Below, one piece after another: positions 1-14,666 of a DNA stretch of 28,302 bases. The notes beneath the pieces were generated by a model. The model saw only the letters and a list, made by a program, of their open reading frames with translations. It did not search any database and had not been told where the DNA came from. Position 1 is the first letter of the stretch. The number at the start of each line of letters is the position of its first letter. The DNA lies in contig CAJNOQ010001812.1 of the NCBI GenBank assembly GCA_905250885.1, positions 1 through 28,302 on the forward strand, given 5' to 3'. The position numbers and the translations under genes are program-made. This DNA is from Didymodactylos carnosus (lineage: Eukaryota; Rotifera; Eurotatoria; Philodinida; Philodinidae).

Positions 1-449
1 ATTTTTAAATCGAAAATTCAAATTTAAAATTTAGAAGTTTTTTTATTTCAATTTTCTGACCTACTTAGTTTTTTAAAAAGTTTCAGAAAGTATATCAGTG
101 GATAAAGAATTAAATTCTCTACAAAATCCACTATTGACTTTGTCGAAACAATCTTAAAAAACGCAGTTTGTACAACAACAAGTTTGTAGAGCACTAGAAA
201 AAAAAGGCTAAAAAATGTAATTCTGCCATGACACCACCTATTTTGCTCATAAAAATCGGTCTACTTAACCGACGCATTCGAAATTTTTACCACAAACCAA
301 GCATTCTACCGCACATCTCTAATAAAAATTTTGTCATCTTTGGTTCAGTATTTGAGGAGAAACAAAACCCAAAAGTTGAAAAAATGTAATTCCGTCACGC
401 GCGTTTAAGCCGCTATACAGAAAGAAAATAAAAGGTATACAGAACGAAA

Positions 450-655
450 AAATCGGAATCCTACATAAAAACCTTACCATACGATTTTGTAAGAAATGCC
501 TAAGACTCCTATTATAGGAATCATATACGAATTTTGCTACCGTCCTATGTGAAGAATCCTAGGAAATTCCTGCCGTAGGATTTCATAGGACCATACAAAA
601 GGAATTCTGTTACCAGTAAGATCCTAGTAGGATTGCTTGATCTGGGTAACAGTGT
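450..655. repeat. Cluster of short TCCTA/TAGGA palindromes, possibly a degraded MITE
   Basis: The stretch carries many copies of TCCTA and its complement TAGGA within 200 nt, several as local palindromes, for example ctcctattataggaat near 506, gaatcctaggaaattcc near 555 and gatcctagtaggatt near 621. At the right end, ctgttaccag (about 607) and ctgggtaacag (about 643) form a near-perfect inverted pair. This could be a small non-autonomous transposon or two nested ones. No clear outer ends or target-site duplication were found. Confidence 0.35.
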
Positions 656-1214
656 AATCTATATCTTGTTAAGCTCTCCTGTCCCCGTCAGAAAGTATTT
701 CGACAACTAAAAATCCGATCTGGACCAAGTTTTCAGAGAATGTTCACCTTATGATTGTGCTCTTTTCGTGAAATTTTGGTGTAGTCATCTATCGCCGTTT
801 CAATTAGAGATCAAAATGGGGCTATTCGTAGCTGTAAGATTTCTCGGTGACGAAGCGTCTTGAAGAGCTCAGGAGGATATCAAAACTACGAAAACATATG
901 TGGCTATAGGTTAATAGAATCCGATTTTCGATATTTTACTTTTCAAAGTAATGGTCAGTGTCAAAGTCCAAAATTAGAAACGTCTTATTAACTTGAACAA
1001 AGTTGTTTTTCTAATCACAAATCTAGATTGAATATTAAAATCGGGTTCTGTTAATCTCTAGTTACTTAGGTTAGCTTCATTTTAAGACCAACCAAAGCTC
1101 TTTAGGTCACTCAGTTACGGAGAAATCCTGCAGTTACGAAGTCGTGTACACGCGAAGCTTGCTTTTGGCATAAAGTGACGCTAGAATACGACGCATATTT
1201 TAGGGCATCTGTTT

Positions 1215-1300
1215 AAAATTCTTATAACGTTTGGTTAGAACATTGTCTGAGGTTGGGAGACGTCTCATTTTGATCAGAAATGTTTGTTCTACAACCCAGT
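1215..1300 (+). repeat. Diverged fragment of the foldback repeat found in TDH intron 3
   Basis: The segment around 1251-1296 (ggttgggagacgtctcattt, then a run ending tctacaa) aligns base for base with minor differences to the right arm of the foldback at about 3764-3808 (gagctgggagatgtctcatt, ending actacaa). Weaker similarity extends left over the cttataacg / ctataactc part. This shows that the foldback belongs to a repeat family with at least one other degraded copy nearby. Confidence 0.5.
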
Positions 1301-1605
1301 CGCTTTATAACTACTTTGTCTGTCGATTTTGTATTGATTACACACTGTTAGTGAAAAAGTCATTTTTTCAGCGCTTCCAGAAAACTACCTGAAAACCTGC
1401 AGAAACCTTCGATGAATGTTCAGTGCCATGAATTCTGATAGCAGGCATCTTGGACTATCTAATAATGTGCTTAGTTCAATATTGACTCTTTTATAAAAAT
1501 TTCGTATTTCTGAGGGTGGCCGGTGCTCTAAAGGTGAAGACTGTAAAGAGAGTATCTGTAAAACAAAGTAGACATCTCTAAACTAAATTTTTAGTTATTA
1601 TACCA

Positions 1606-5335
<3,730 letters not shown>

Positions 5336-5772
5336 TCTTTTTACTTTATTGTAAATATTTTACATCTCACCAGATTTTTTTGTTTTTTAATATTAGCCAA
5401 GATCTACGTATTGATCTATGCACAATATAGTTTAAAAATGAGAAGAATTTTGTGCGAGCGAAAGGATTTTTTATCTTTATTTATAAAACACAAAAAAAAA
5501 ATAAAGTGTTTAAATGAAACGAAAACAAAGAATTCATACTAAAAACAAAAAAGAGTTCGTTTGATTACATCAACAATAAAAAAACAACCAAAATTACAGA
5601 ATTCAGCATTTTGTAAGATTATCGAGCGAGTCTGATTGACAGAAGAAAAACCAATTTTTTCTTATCTCTGAGAAAAATCGAGACATTTTTTTTACTTTTA
5701 CAAACGCTAAGAGGCCTATTTGAGTTCATATTATTCGTGAGTACAGATATACTTTTCCTAAAGTTGTGATTG
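5336..5772. other. Convergent intergenic spacer with 3' UTRs
   Basis: This AT-rich spacer separates the stop codons of TDH (+) and the chitin-binding gene (-). A candidate polyadenylation signal for TDH, AATAAA, is at 5500-5505. A candidate signal on the minus strand (tttatt, 5476-5481) could serve the opposite gene, so the two transcripts may overlap at their 3' ends. No coding sequence is apparent. Confidence 0.55.
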
Positions 5773-8700
5773 TTATTTTCTGCTCCTCTCATTATTTGTC
5801 GATTGATTTTGTTTAGCCGTAGACATCATTAATTTTAATCTATTATTTGTTGTTGTTGGAATCGAAAGTAATGCTGCTGAATAGATTGTTGGGTTTGTTT
5901 TTTCTTTACTCCTAGATGACGACCTCGATCGATTTCTAACAGATGTTACTAAATTAATGATCTGCCGATATTCATTCATATCTATCTAAACAAGCAAACT
6001 CTGTTACAATGAATAAAACAATTTTTTGTAGTATAGAAAATAAACTCTATAGAACTGTAGTAAGACAATCTTTTTCCTACCTGTCGGCGTTGACGTTGGT
6101 GTGCATCATTCTCTCTTACAAAAACATTATCATCATCGTCATTCATTCTATTTTCTCTGTATTGATGTTGTTTTGACCATCCATTTTCACGTTCAGTTTC
6201 GATTAAATCTTGTCTGCTACGATCGTCTTTTGCCGATTTATACCTCCCGTTAGACGTGTCACGCTCTGAATGATGAAGTCCAAATTGTCGCCATTCAGAA
6301 GGAATCCTGTAATTTGTCTCCCTCGATGTATCAATTACATCTGAATTCTCATTATCATCATCAATCGATGGTCTCAATGGTTTATTTATTATGCCAGTAC
6401 GCGTTCGTTTATGACGTTTAATCGCCGGTTTATAATAACTATTGGTACCGTTACAATTTTTTCCGTTCAAACGATCGAAACATCCTTGCTTTGTATCATT
6501 GAACAGTGTACCCGGTGGACATAAAAATATATTATCTCGATTTCCGATGCATACATGATAAATGTTACACCAATCAAAATCGGCAAACATACTCTGCTGA
6601 TCTTTATTTAAACAGTCAAATCGCGTTGGAAATTGTCCAGTGGCATCAGCACCTTCGAACAAAACTGTTCCATGTTCGGCTTGTGGTTTAGCTCTCAGAA
6701 AACTTCTTGGTGTTACACATTGTGTACCATGATCACCATTGGCATCCGATTGATAATCACATTCCTTCTTCTTTTCGTTAAAAACAAGACCGGCTAGAAA
6801 GAAAACAGCAATTATCTCTCAGATGAAAGTATGATGGTAATCAACCTTACCACTGCATTCCATTGTCACACCAACACCTTGTTCATTGCATTGCAAATAA
6901 AGATCACAATAACGTTGATGTTCATATAATCCTGGCCCTTTACTAATGCAAAATTCCGATCTCAAATTTGACAATATGTCAGAGTCGGCAAGTTTATCAA
7001 TGAAAAATCTACAAAGAAAGTAAAACGATTAATAGGACCTTAGTACTTCTATACAAAGGTTCTTTAAAAATACTAACCATAAACGTTAAAGATCAGCATT
7101 TTACTTCACAAAGCTCACACTAGAAGTAATCGAATAAAGACTTACAATGCCTTTCCACCACAATCCACACCCTCGGCCGATCGTTCTTTTGACCAATCAC
7201 ATTTTCCCATTAATTCTGTCTCTTGTTTCCAAACCTATAATAATAATTCTTCATCTTATACCGGATAGGCGACATTGCACGCTCTAACACCTACTAAGCC
7301 TTTTGTACAGTATTGAATGGTCTAAAAAATCACATAAACTAGCTAGAAAATTATGATATCTGCCTTAGTTTTTATTACTTACATCAAATCCACCATGACA
7401 ATTATGATAAACATTACAATAATATGAATCGGCAAAATTTCCATTTTGCTTCAACATACAAAATTTTGTTGATCGTCCTCTAGTGTCATTCGTACCGGGT
7501 CGAGATTCATCTTCAAGACCATCAGTATCGATAAGTTTCTCTCGTCCATTACAATCGACTTTATCTTCCCAATCACATTCTTTCGTTTGTTCATTAAACA
7601 TTAAACGATTCGGACAACGTTTTGGGTAATCCATGGCTGCCTGACATTGATGAAATATATTACAGAATCTTAAATCTGGATAATTACCATCAGGCTAAAA
7701 AATTATTTCTAAATTCATTCAGTTCTGTTGATAATGTTTATATATACGCATCACTTACTAAACGTTTACAAAAATTTTCTTTAATTCCTTCCCACATGTA
7801 ATCTGGTTTCGCACCGCAATCAACATTAACAGCCCAATCGCATTCATTCTTCTCTGCAGAATATCTCAAATTATTCTGACATGTAAATACAATATCTTTC
7901 CCATTTTGACAAATGAAATAACGATTACAAAAATGATCATGTGGATATTCACCGTTTGGCTAAAACAAAATATGCATAAAACTGTAAAGCATCAATCAGT
8001 AAGTAGATTATCTATACCTTATCTGTACAAAATCCTCCATTTTCTTCTCCTTCAAGTAAAATATTTCCACCTTTACAATGTGTTGTTTCTGGCCAATCAC
8101 AACGTTTTAATGTTTCATTAAATACTAAGCGTTCGGGACAACGTAATTTAACATCAATATCGGCCATACATTGATGATAAACATTACAGTCTATAAAATA
8201 GAGAACATTATTAATAATGCAATAGAAACTTTCTTGATAATAGACAGAGGCGGTGGAGCGAGTTAGAAGCTGTGAAGATAATTTTTTTTTGGGGGGGGGG
8301 AACTGAATATAAATATTGAAATATTTTTCCGATATTTATACATAAAACAATCTACTTTATCTGCTTTGTATATTCAGAAATCTTTGGGGACGGCGTCCTC
8401 ACTGCTCCTATGGTTCGGCCACCTCTGATAGTAGACTCTTACAGATTGCATCGATATAGAAACCATCTGATTTTTCCATACAAAATAAACTTGCTTCCAT
8501 CGATAGAGCTACCAACGTGCGACCGGTACATCTGACATTATTTGACCATTCACATTTTTGTTGTTCATTATCCCAAAAAAGCTAATACAAAGATAGTTAT
8601 GACTTCTACTCATACAACTGTTAATAGGCTACCAGAGCATACAATAATATTTACCTGATGTGGACATTGTCGCATGTTATCTGATCCAGATTCACATACA

Positions 8701-11118
8701 TGATAAACATTACAAAATTCTTCGTGTGGATATGATCTCAAATAGTTAAAAATACATAGATACTATGATCAAACGAGTCTTGCATAAATTATATATACGT
8801 ACCCATCTGTTTTTCCTGTACAGAATGTTGAATTAAATTTATCTTGATTCGGCAACATTTTCTTTGGTGCACCACATTTTACAATCGATTCCCATCCACA
8901 TTCTTTTTTACTATCATCCCACTGTAGTTCGCCTGTGCATCGTACAATATGATCCGTACCACCAATACAATGATGAAATGCATTACAATACGTATCCGAT
9001 ATATATCGTCCATCTTTTCTGTTTGTACAAAATGTCGTTTTACCTTGTACGACTGGCAACGATTTTCCTGTACAATTAACATTTGTTGCCCAATCACACA
9101 TTTTCTTCTTTTCATTCCATGCCAATTGATTTGGACAATGAACAACATAATCAACACCAGCCAAACAATGATGATATATATTACAATAAAATGGGTCTTC
9201 ATAATATCCATCAGCACCCAGTATACATTCCAATGTTCCATTAACAAGATTTGGTACGATATTATTTTTGTTCTCTGCCTTCACTTCACCATCAAAATAA
9301 GCAGATAATCGTCCTCCACATGACACTTTCTCAGCTACAAGAATTTGATTAGATATAGTGCCTAATAGTTTGAATGTGACTAATAAACCTACCTGATTCA
9401 CAGTCATGAGCCGTATCTGAAAATAGATAACCTTCAGGGCATAATGATGGTTCTGGTAAACCTGATTGTGTACACGTGAAATACATGTTACATAAACGAT
9501 TATCAGGAAATTTCATTCCTCTTGATCCAGCTGGACATGAAACGCCAATTTGTGCCAATACTGATTGAAGGTTTGGTATTTGAGTAGATGACTGTCGTTG
9601 CTGCACAGGAAATCTGGTGGTTTCTTTGGGGATGGGATAATCCATGTCATTAAATCCTGGAAACTGTGGTGGTAGACGTTGTAAATATTGTTGGCGATTT
9701 TTATCGCGAGGGAGCGGATATCGAGTAAGAGGTTTTGTCGATGATTTTGATGCTTTTGTTATTGTGGTTTTTACTGATGATTCTGTGGTTGTAGTTCTTG
9801 TTGTCGGTCTATTCCACTGGTTATTGTTGTTTGATATGTTATTGTAAAATATGTCAGATGTTTTCATTTGATTTTGTTTCTCTGCTGCTGGTTTGGATGT
9901 TGAAGGTGTTGGTGCTAAAAGGAAAATAACTGTAAGCGATTGTGACTGCAAAAGATTCGAATGGTAGTTACCCATCGTTGTTTTGTATAAAGTAGTTTTA
10001 GGCTGTTGCTCATTCAATTTCATAAAGTCATTTTGATTTTGAAAGAAATTTTGTGGCGAAGGAATATTAAGCCAAGCGTAATCAGGAATAGGATGCGGGC
10101 CGGGCCCCTGCAGCCCAGCTTTAGCAGCTGCTTCGGCTAGTAATACGGGATCCGGTAAAGCTATACGATTATTTGTTTGATTCATATCCCATGTTAGATT
10201 TTGTTGTAACTGTGTCCACAAATTTGGTGGTAGCAAATGGATTAACGATTGCATCGTTTTTTTATCACTTGAATTATGCATTAAATTTCGCGCAACAACA
10301 CTCATATTCTTAAAATCAAACATAACCTCAGTAGTTGTTGGCAAAACGATGGTGGTGGTGCTAGTATTTAAAGTCTGCATTGTGGTCGTATTTTGGTTTA
10401 TATTTTCCGATTTTATTTCTTGAACTTGATATGATATATCTGTAGTAGCAGACATTGTTGATGTTTCTGTTGTTGTTGTTGTCGTTGTTGTTGTTGTCGT
10501 TGTTGTTGTTGTTGTCGTTGTTGTCGTTGTTGTCGATGTTGCTGTAATATCAAATTTGGAATGATAATGAGAAGCTGATTCTACATAGATTTTATTATCA
10601 GTTTGTGTTGAAATGTTTAATTGGCTATAGGTAACGTGTGATTGAATAGTAGCAGTGGTTTGTAATTCTGTCTCGGTATTGTCATTACTTGTTGTCTGGT
10701 CTACATTTAAATCTGCTTGAGTGGTATTTTCTGTTGCTGTTGTTGTCGTTGTCGTTGTTGTTGTTGTTGTCGGCGTCGGCGTCGTTGTTGTTGTTGTACT
10801 GCTTACAGTAGTGTTGATGCTCGTTAAATATTCTGGTACAATTGCAGTTAATAGAAATTGTTGTTCAAAGTTATTATTTACTGTCTCATTTAAAACCGTA
10901 ATTACCGTCGTTGTATTTTCTCGTTGCTCATCGTCAATGTTTATTGTTCTAAAATAATTATCTACCGATTGCTCATTTGGTACCAGCGGTTCTTCATTGT
11001 CTAATCTTGTGGGATATTCATTTTCATTATTAGTTGGATAATCAAACTGACGAAGTAAACCAGGGATAAATATTGAATGTTGTTCAGCCTGGATAACATC
11101 TATACAACACATATACAT
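5773..11118 (-). CDS. Large chitin-binding protein with ten type-2 (peritrophin-A/CBM14) domains
   Basis: Probably a secreted structural protein that cross-links chitin in a cuticle, gut lining or egg case. Exons in transcript order: 11118-9972, 9914-9393, 9334-8803, 8736-8655, 8581-8443, 8190-8018, 7959-7759, 7694-7383, 7321-7262, 7234-7146, 7008-6851, 6793-6081, 5985-5773. They total 4341 nt, 1446 residues, frame intact at every junction. Thr runs at about 108-127 and 195-219 suggest a mucin-like O-glycosylated region, followed by a Pro/Thr-rich linker. Six-cysteine ChtBD2 domains then fall at about 509-554, 593-644, 658-710, 727-779, 794-846, 861-913, 928-980, 1011-1081, 1106-1164 and 1199-1252, most with the FC...YCNxYHxC...CDW pattern. 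Domain 8 is longer than the rest, with an extra Cys. The tail (1253-1446) is charged, Arg/Asp/Ser-rich. The start is uncertain: ATG at 11118 gives no good signal peptide, and an acceptor at 11099/11100 could instead join an upstream exon. Confidence 0.9.
10447..10815 (-). repeat. Threonine-codon trinucleotide tracts in the chitin-binding gene
   Basis: Two imperfect (ACA/ACG)n-type tracts, about 10715-10815 and 10447-10540, encode runs of roughly 20 and 25 threonines. The codons are mixed (ACA, ACG, ACC, ACT) rather than pure, which suggests selection for the Thr run and not only slippage. On the plus strand they read as ttg/gtt repeats and open spurious Val-rich frames. Such tracts are likely to vary in length between alleles. 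Confidence 0.85.
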
Positions 11119-11792
11119 GTATCATCAGCTTCCATGAAATAGACTGATATTTTCCTGATGGCATTTTTGATTAAATACTTTATTGATAGTGCAGTATGAT
11201 CTTAGAGGATTTGAAATGGTGCATATTTAAGATATGTTACATAGAAATTCGATAGCTATTTCGTATTGTTTTAACGATCTCATGTTAACTTGTTAAGATG
11301 TCTCAATTACTCAATTGGCGTGAATGAGACATGATCAAATTTCTAATACAAACAATTGATTGACTAGACAAAGCGTTTTTAGATTTTACTGATCAAAATA
11401 CTGATTGTATGAATCTAGTAAGATATTCCTTCACCGAGCAGATATTTACTAAAAAAGTTCTAAAAAAAACATTCAAAAACAATACAAACCGGTTATGAGA
11501 AAAATATTGATGTATATATAGACGACGATCACAGTTTTTACGAATTTTTTAGTCATGACCGATGTACGGTCGGTCAATCGAGATATTCTAATAAATCAAT
11601 ATAAATACAATTGATCTAATTTTGATGTGAAATATTGTTCTGCGTATGACATATGATTATTTGATAGCAAAGATCAACATAGAGTGTTGAGAGAGTGAGT
11701 TGATTTCTCTTCTTTTTCTTTTTCGTTATTGATATAAAGAGATACTAGTAGATTACAAACGAAAAACTAGCTATTGTCAATTGAGAGAACAC

Positions 11793-11853
11793 AGAACAAC
11801 AAAGAATAAAATAACTGAATTGACAAAATAGTATATAAATTGATGATGTTCAT
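11793..11853 (-). other. Candidate 5' exon encoding a signal peptide for the chitin-binding gene
   Basis: On the minus strand an ATG at 11853-11851 opens a hydrophobic stretch beginning MNIINLYTIL and continuing SIQLFYSLLF. A phase-1 GT at 11792-11791 could join it to the acceptor before 11099, giving FYVIQA followed by EQHS, a plausible signal peptidase site. Using it keeps the downstream frame and would supply the missing signal peptide. Against it: the donor, GTGTTC, is poor compared with the GTAAGT-like donors of the other introns, and the intron would be about 690 nt. Read without splicing, this frame stops after 28 codons. Unproven. Confidence 0.35.
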
Positions 11854-12517
11854 CTTCGTTACAAAAGAAATGTAGGGCGTTCAATGGTTTGAGATGTTTG
11901 TTGACACGTTGGATCAACTTGAAAGTTTACCTAACTACTTATTCTACTATTATTGTATATCCACTTTCTTTTCTTTTTTTTTTCTTTCAACAATTTGTTT
12001 TTTGCTGATAGAATTAAACAAAAAAAAGTAGGCCCAATATAGTAAAAATGATGATCACCTATCTGTACAAGCGAAAGTAATTTACATCATGAGTATATAC
12101 AGTTTCTAATACCAACCCAGATAAACAACGACAATTGATTCAAGGTTATTGATAGAAAATTATTTTTCAAAAAAAAATGTACTAATACCTATTTTCATCA
12201 AACGTATAGCATTCTAAAGCTATAGTTAGCTCTAGATCCTTATCGAAAAATAATGAAAATTATTCGATAAACGTTTTTTCTTATAATTATCAGTTGCTAC
12301 ACTTTTTTTACGACTGGATAACTCCATGGAGTATTCAATTTCAAAAAATAATATATTTGGTTATTTGTTAAACTTTTAAACAAAATGTAAGAGAAGCATC
12401 AGTTTGTAGAAAAAGTTTGGCATTTTATACAGAGAAAAGTTTTAAACATGTTTTTCTAGGCTAGACGCTTTTAACGAATTGTTGAGATACTCTTTAATTT
12501 TTAAAAGAAATAGCAAT

Positions 12518-12612
12518 ATATTCGTTTTCAATATATATATAATATATTAAATTTAATTAAATTAAAATAATTAAATTAAAATATTTTATATTGAATATAT
12601 ATAATAGCAATA
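12518..12612. repeat. AT-only palindromic low-complexity patch
   Basis: A run built almost wholly of A and T, with near-symmetric tattaaatttaattaaatt and aattaaattaaaatatttta halves, flanked by repeated agcaatatat words at both ends. It could extrude as a cruciform, or mark an expanded TA microsatellite. No function can be assigned. Confidence 0.55.
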
Positions 12613-14602
12613 TATATGTTATCACGCGGACAGTCAGTCTATAATGTCGTATTTAAAATGTGATTCGTGCGACCTCTACATTCCTCATTGGTTTGAGCAT
12701 GATGCCTGATTTGCTAGGAGCCTTAGGACTGCTCCATTGTGACGCTTAATAACGTCAGAAATGGATGGAACATGGATAATTAATCACATTGAGTTCTGTG
12801 GCAATGTTTGTTTCTAGACAAACGATAAAAATCAAGAGAAACTCGATTTTATGACAATAGCTGATTTTTTCAGTGCCGATACACTCGAAATCAACAAAAG
12901 TAGTAGATGCTCTAATTTACATGGTCTGGATGATTTAAAAGTTGGTACTTCAATAGTTTTTCAGAAAATCATGACAAAAATCAGTATACTTTTTTGTACC
13001 TTTTCAAATTTTTTCGAAATGAACTAGTATCTCTTATACTCTTTTCTTAAGTCAAAGACTGGTAGACATTTGGGTAAAGTCATTATCTAATATAATAATA
13101 TTTGTTTTGACTCTTGTATTATGAAGTCTTATAATTTGAATCTCTTTTATCTGTTGTTAAATTGAACACTAGTCCATTAGTTTTGAAAATTATAAAGGAT
13201 CATATCGTCTTATTTCTTATTCTTTTAAAAGACAATGAAATTTCTTCCGTCTTTTTTTCTAGTCAGAAATATGTAAAATGTCGAAGTTGGATTACGTTGA
13301 ACAACATACGGTATGCAAATGTTTTTTCTTTTAAATACACTCTAATGATGTAACGACTAAAGCTTTGTATTGAATGAAATAGTGATTTGATCCTGCTGAG
13401 AAAAGATCAACGAATTGTCCTTTTCTGGCTTTAAATTCTTACTCTTCTTCGTCTTTGTTTTTTTTGTAAACAAGTAAAGATTTATCAACAGAATGTGGTA
13501 ATACTACACACAGTGTGACTTTAAATAGTTGACATTTGATATAAAATTGTAAACACAGAATTAGATTTATGATGCAAGATGATTGTTAGTTATTAGCATC
13601 AAGGCAATTGATTTAAGATTAAAATCAAATTAGCAATACTAGATTCATATTAAATATTTAAAAGTTTCTTGAGATCAAAATATGCATTGTAAACGAAAAA
13701 TTTGATAGTCATCTTTGCTCAAACAGAACAGGATTAAATTACAAATCTCTAGGTTTTTTAGTTTATCTAAAAGGAGAAAATATACGTTAGTTCCAATCCC
13801 AAGGTCTCTACTGACAGTTTTCACACAAAGATGTCCTTCGCTAACCGAAAATGAGTGTAATTATATATTGTATTTTTTGTGACTGTGTTAGAAGAGAAAT
13901 AGTATTTCTTATTTCAATATATGAGTGTACAAATTAAGATTTCACTCAATAAAATTAGATGAGAAAAAATACAATAGTTTTATATAGACTTGATAGTTTA
14001 CAGTGACCAAGGACATCGATACGCTTCTATGAAATTATTCTGTTCGTATTTTTTGGCTTTGTGGTTTTGCAATGAAGTTAAGCAGTGTTTAATACATCAT
14101 TAATTTTTTTGTTGTGATGCTTTTCTTTTTATCATTGGCGAACGTTTTCACTTAGAAGTGCCCATATCAGATATACTTGAACACAAAAAAAAGCTTATGT
14201 CGCAAGGTCTGTTGTTGTTTGCGTCGATTATACGAGTAAAGCAAACCATTATAACGACCATCATAAGTAGAATATATTCCAAATTTTCGTGTTTTTGTCC
14301 GGTAGGAGTTAATAAGTCGATGAATTAACTATAGATGCATTTTTGATTAAAATTACTAATTCGGTGTATTGTGGATTTTCCGAGATTAACAATACTTAAC
14401 CTTGGTACATAGCACAATATTGTTCGAAACAGACAAGATCTCAACATCTCCGTTTGTGACCAATTATGAATTCGATAGAATATCTCGAAAGGCACTGCAA
14501 GCTCAATAAATTCTTTTGATGTAATGCAACTAGAACTATAGTCTTGTTTCAACTTTATAGAAAAGTCATTGAGAAAACATTGTAGATCACAAGTTGACTA
14601 TG

Positions 14603-14610
14603 TATAAAAT
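14603..14610 (+). promoter_or_regulatory. Candidate TATA box of the Gln/Pro-rich gene
   Basis: TATAAAAT lies 57 nt upstream of the ATG at 14667. A transcript starting about 30 nt downstream (near ctcattctctacc) would have a 5' leader of about 30 nt. Spacing and sequence fit a core promoter, but this is AT-rich DNA and chance matches are common. Confidence 0.45.
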
Positions 14611-14666
14611 AATTCCTCAGCTCATTCTCTACCAAATAATTCGTATTTGGAAGCAGTGAAGATCGA

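Larger units (their letters stand above)
1..1605. other. Non-coding, repeat-bearing DNA upstream of TDH
   Basis: I see no gene here: no frame is long and no splice-linked protein family is recognisable. It is AT-rich with patches of more balanced composition (about 660-900 and 1080-1320) that look like old interspersed repeats. Two such patches are listed separately. The TDH promoter should lie at the right end, but I could not pick out a convincing TATA box or initiator. Confidence 0.5.
11119..14602. other. Long AT-rich intergenic region between divergent genes
   Basis: The region separates the 5' end of the chitin-binding gene (-) from that of the Gln/Pro-rich gene (+), so both promoters should lie here. 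Apart from the candidate signal-peptide exon I found no supported gene. A patch at about 12640-12800 is less AT-rich and reads briefly like coding sequence but holds stops, perhaps a transposon scrap. The rest is poly-A/T runs and scattered short repeats. Confidence 0.5.

Noticed and set aside
8864..9308. Open frames on both strands antisense to or in other phases of the chitin-binding domains (8864-9079, 8949-9308, 8879-9247)
   Set aside because: They are shadows of the real exon 8803-9334, with Ile/Tyr/Met-rich nonsense sequence; the cysteine pattern exists only in the chosen frame.
10721..10957. Val-rich plus-strand frame resembling a membrane segment
   Set aside because: It is the complement of the threonine-codon repeat of the chitin-binding gene.
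12640..12800. A briefly protein-like plus-strand reading near 12655
   Set aside because: It stops after about 17 codons, with no recognisable family and no splice continuation; it was left as a possible repeat scrap.
14325..14552. A 75-codon minus-strand frame just upstream of the Gln/Pro-rich gene
   Set aside because: It is isolated, with no splice partner and no recognisable motif; it lies in the presumed promoter region of the plus-strand gene.
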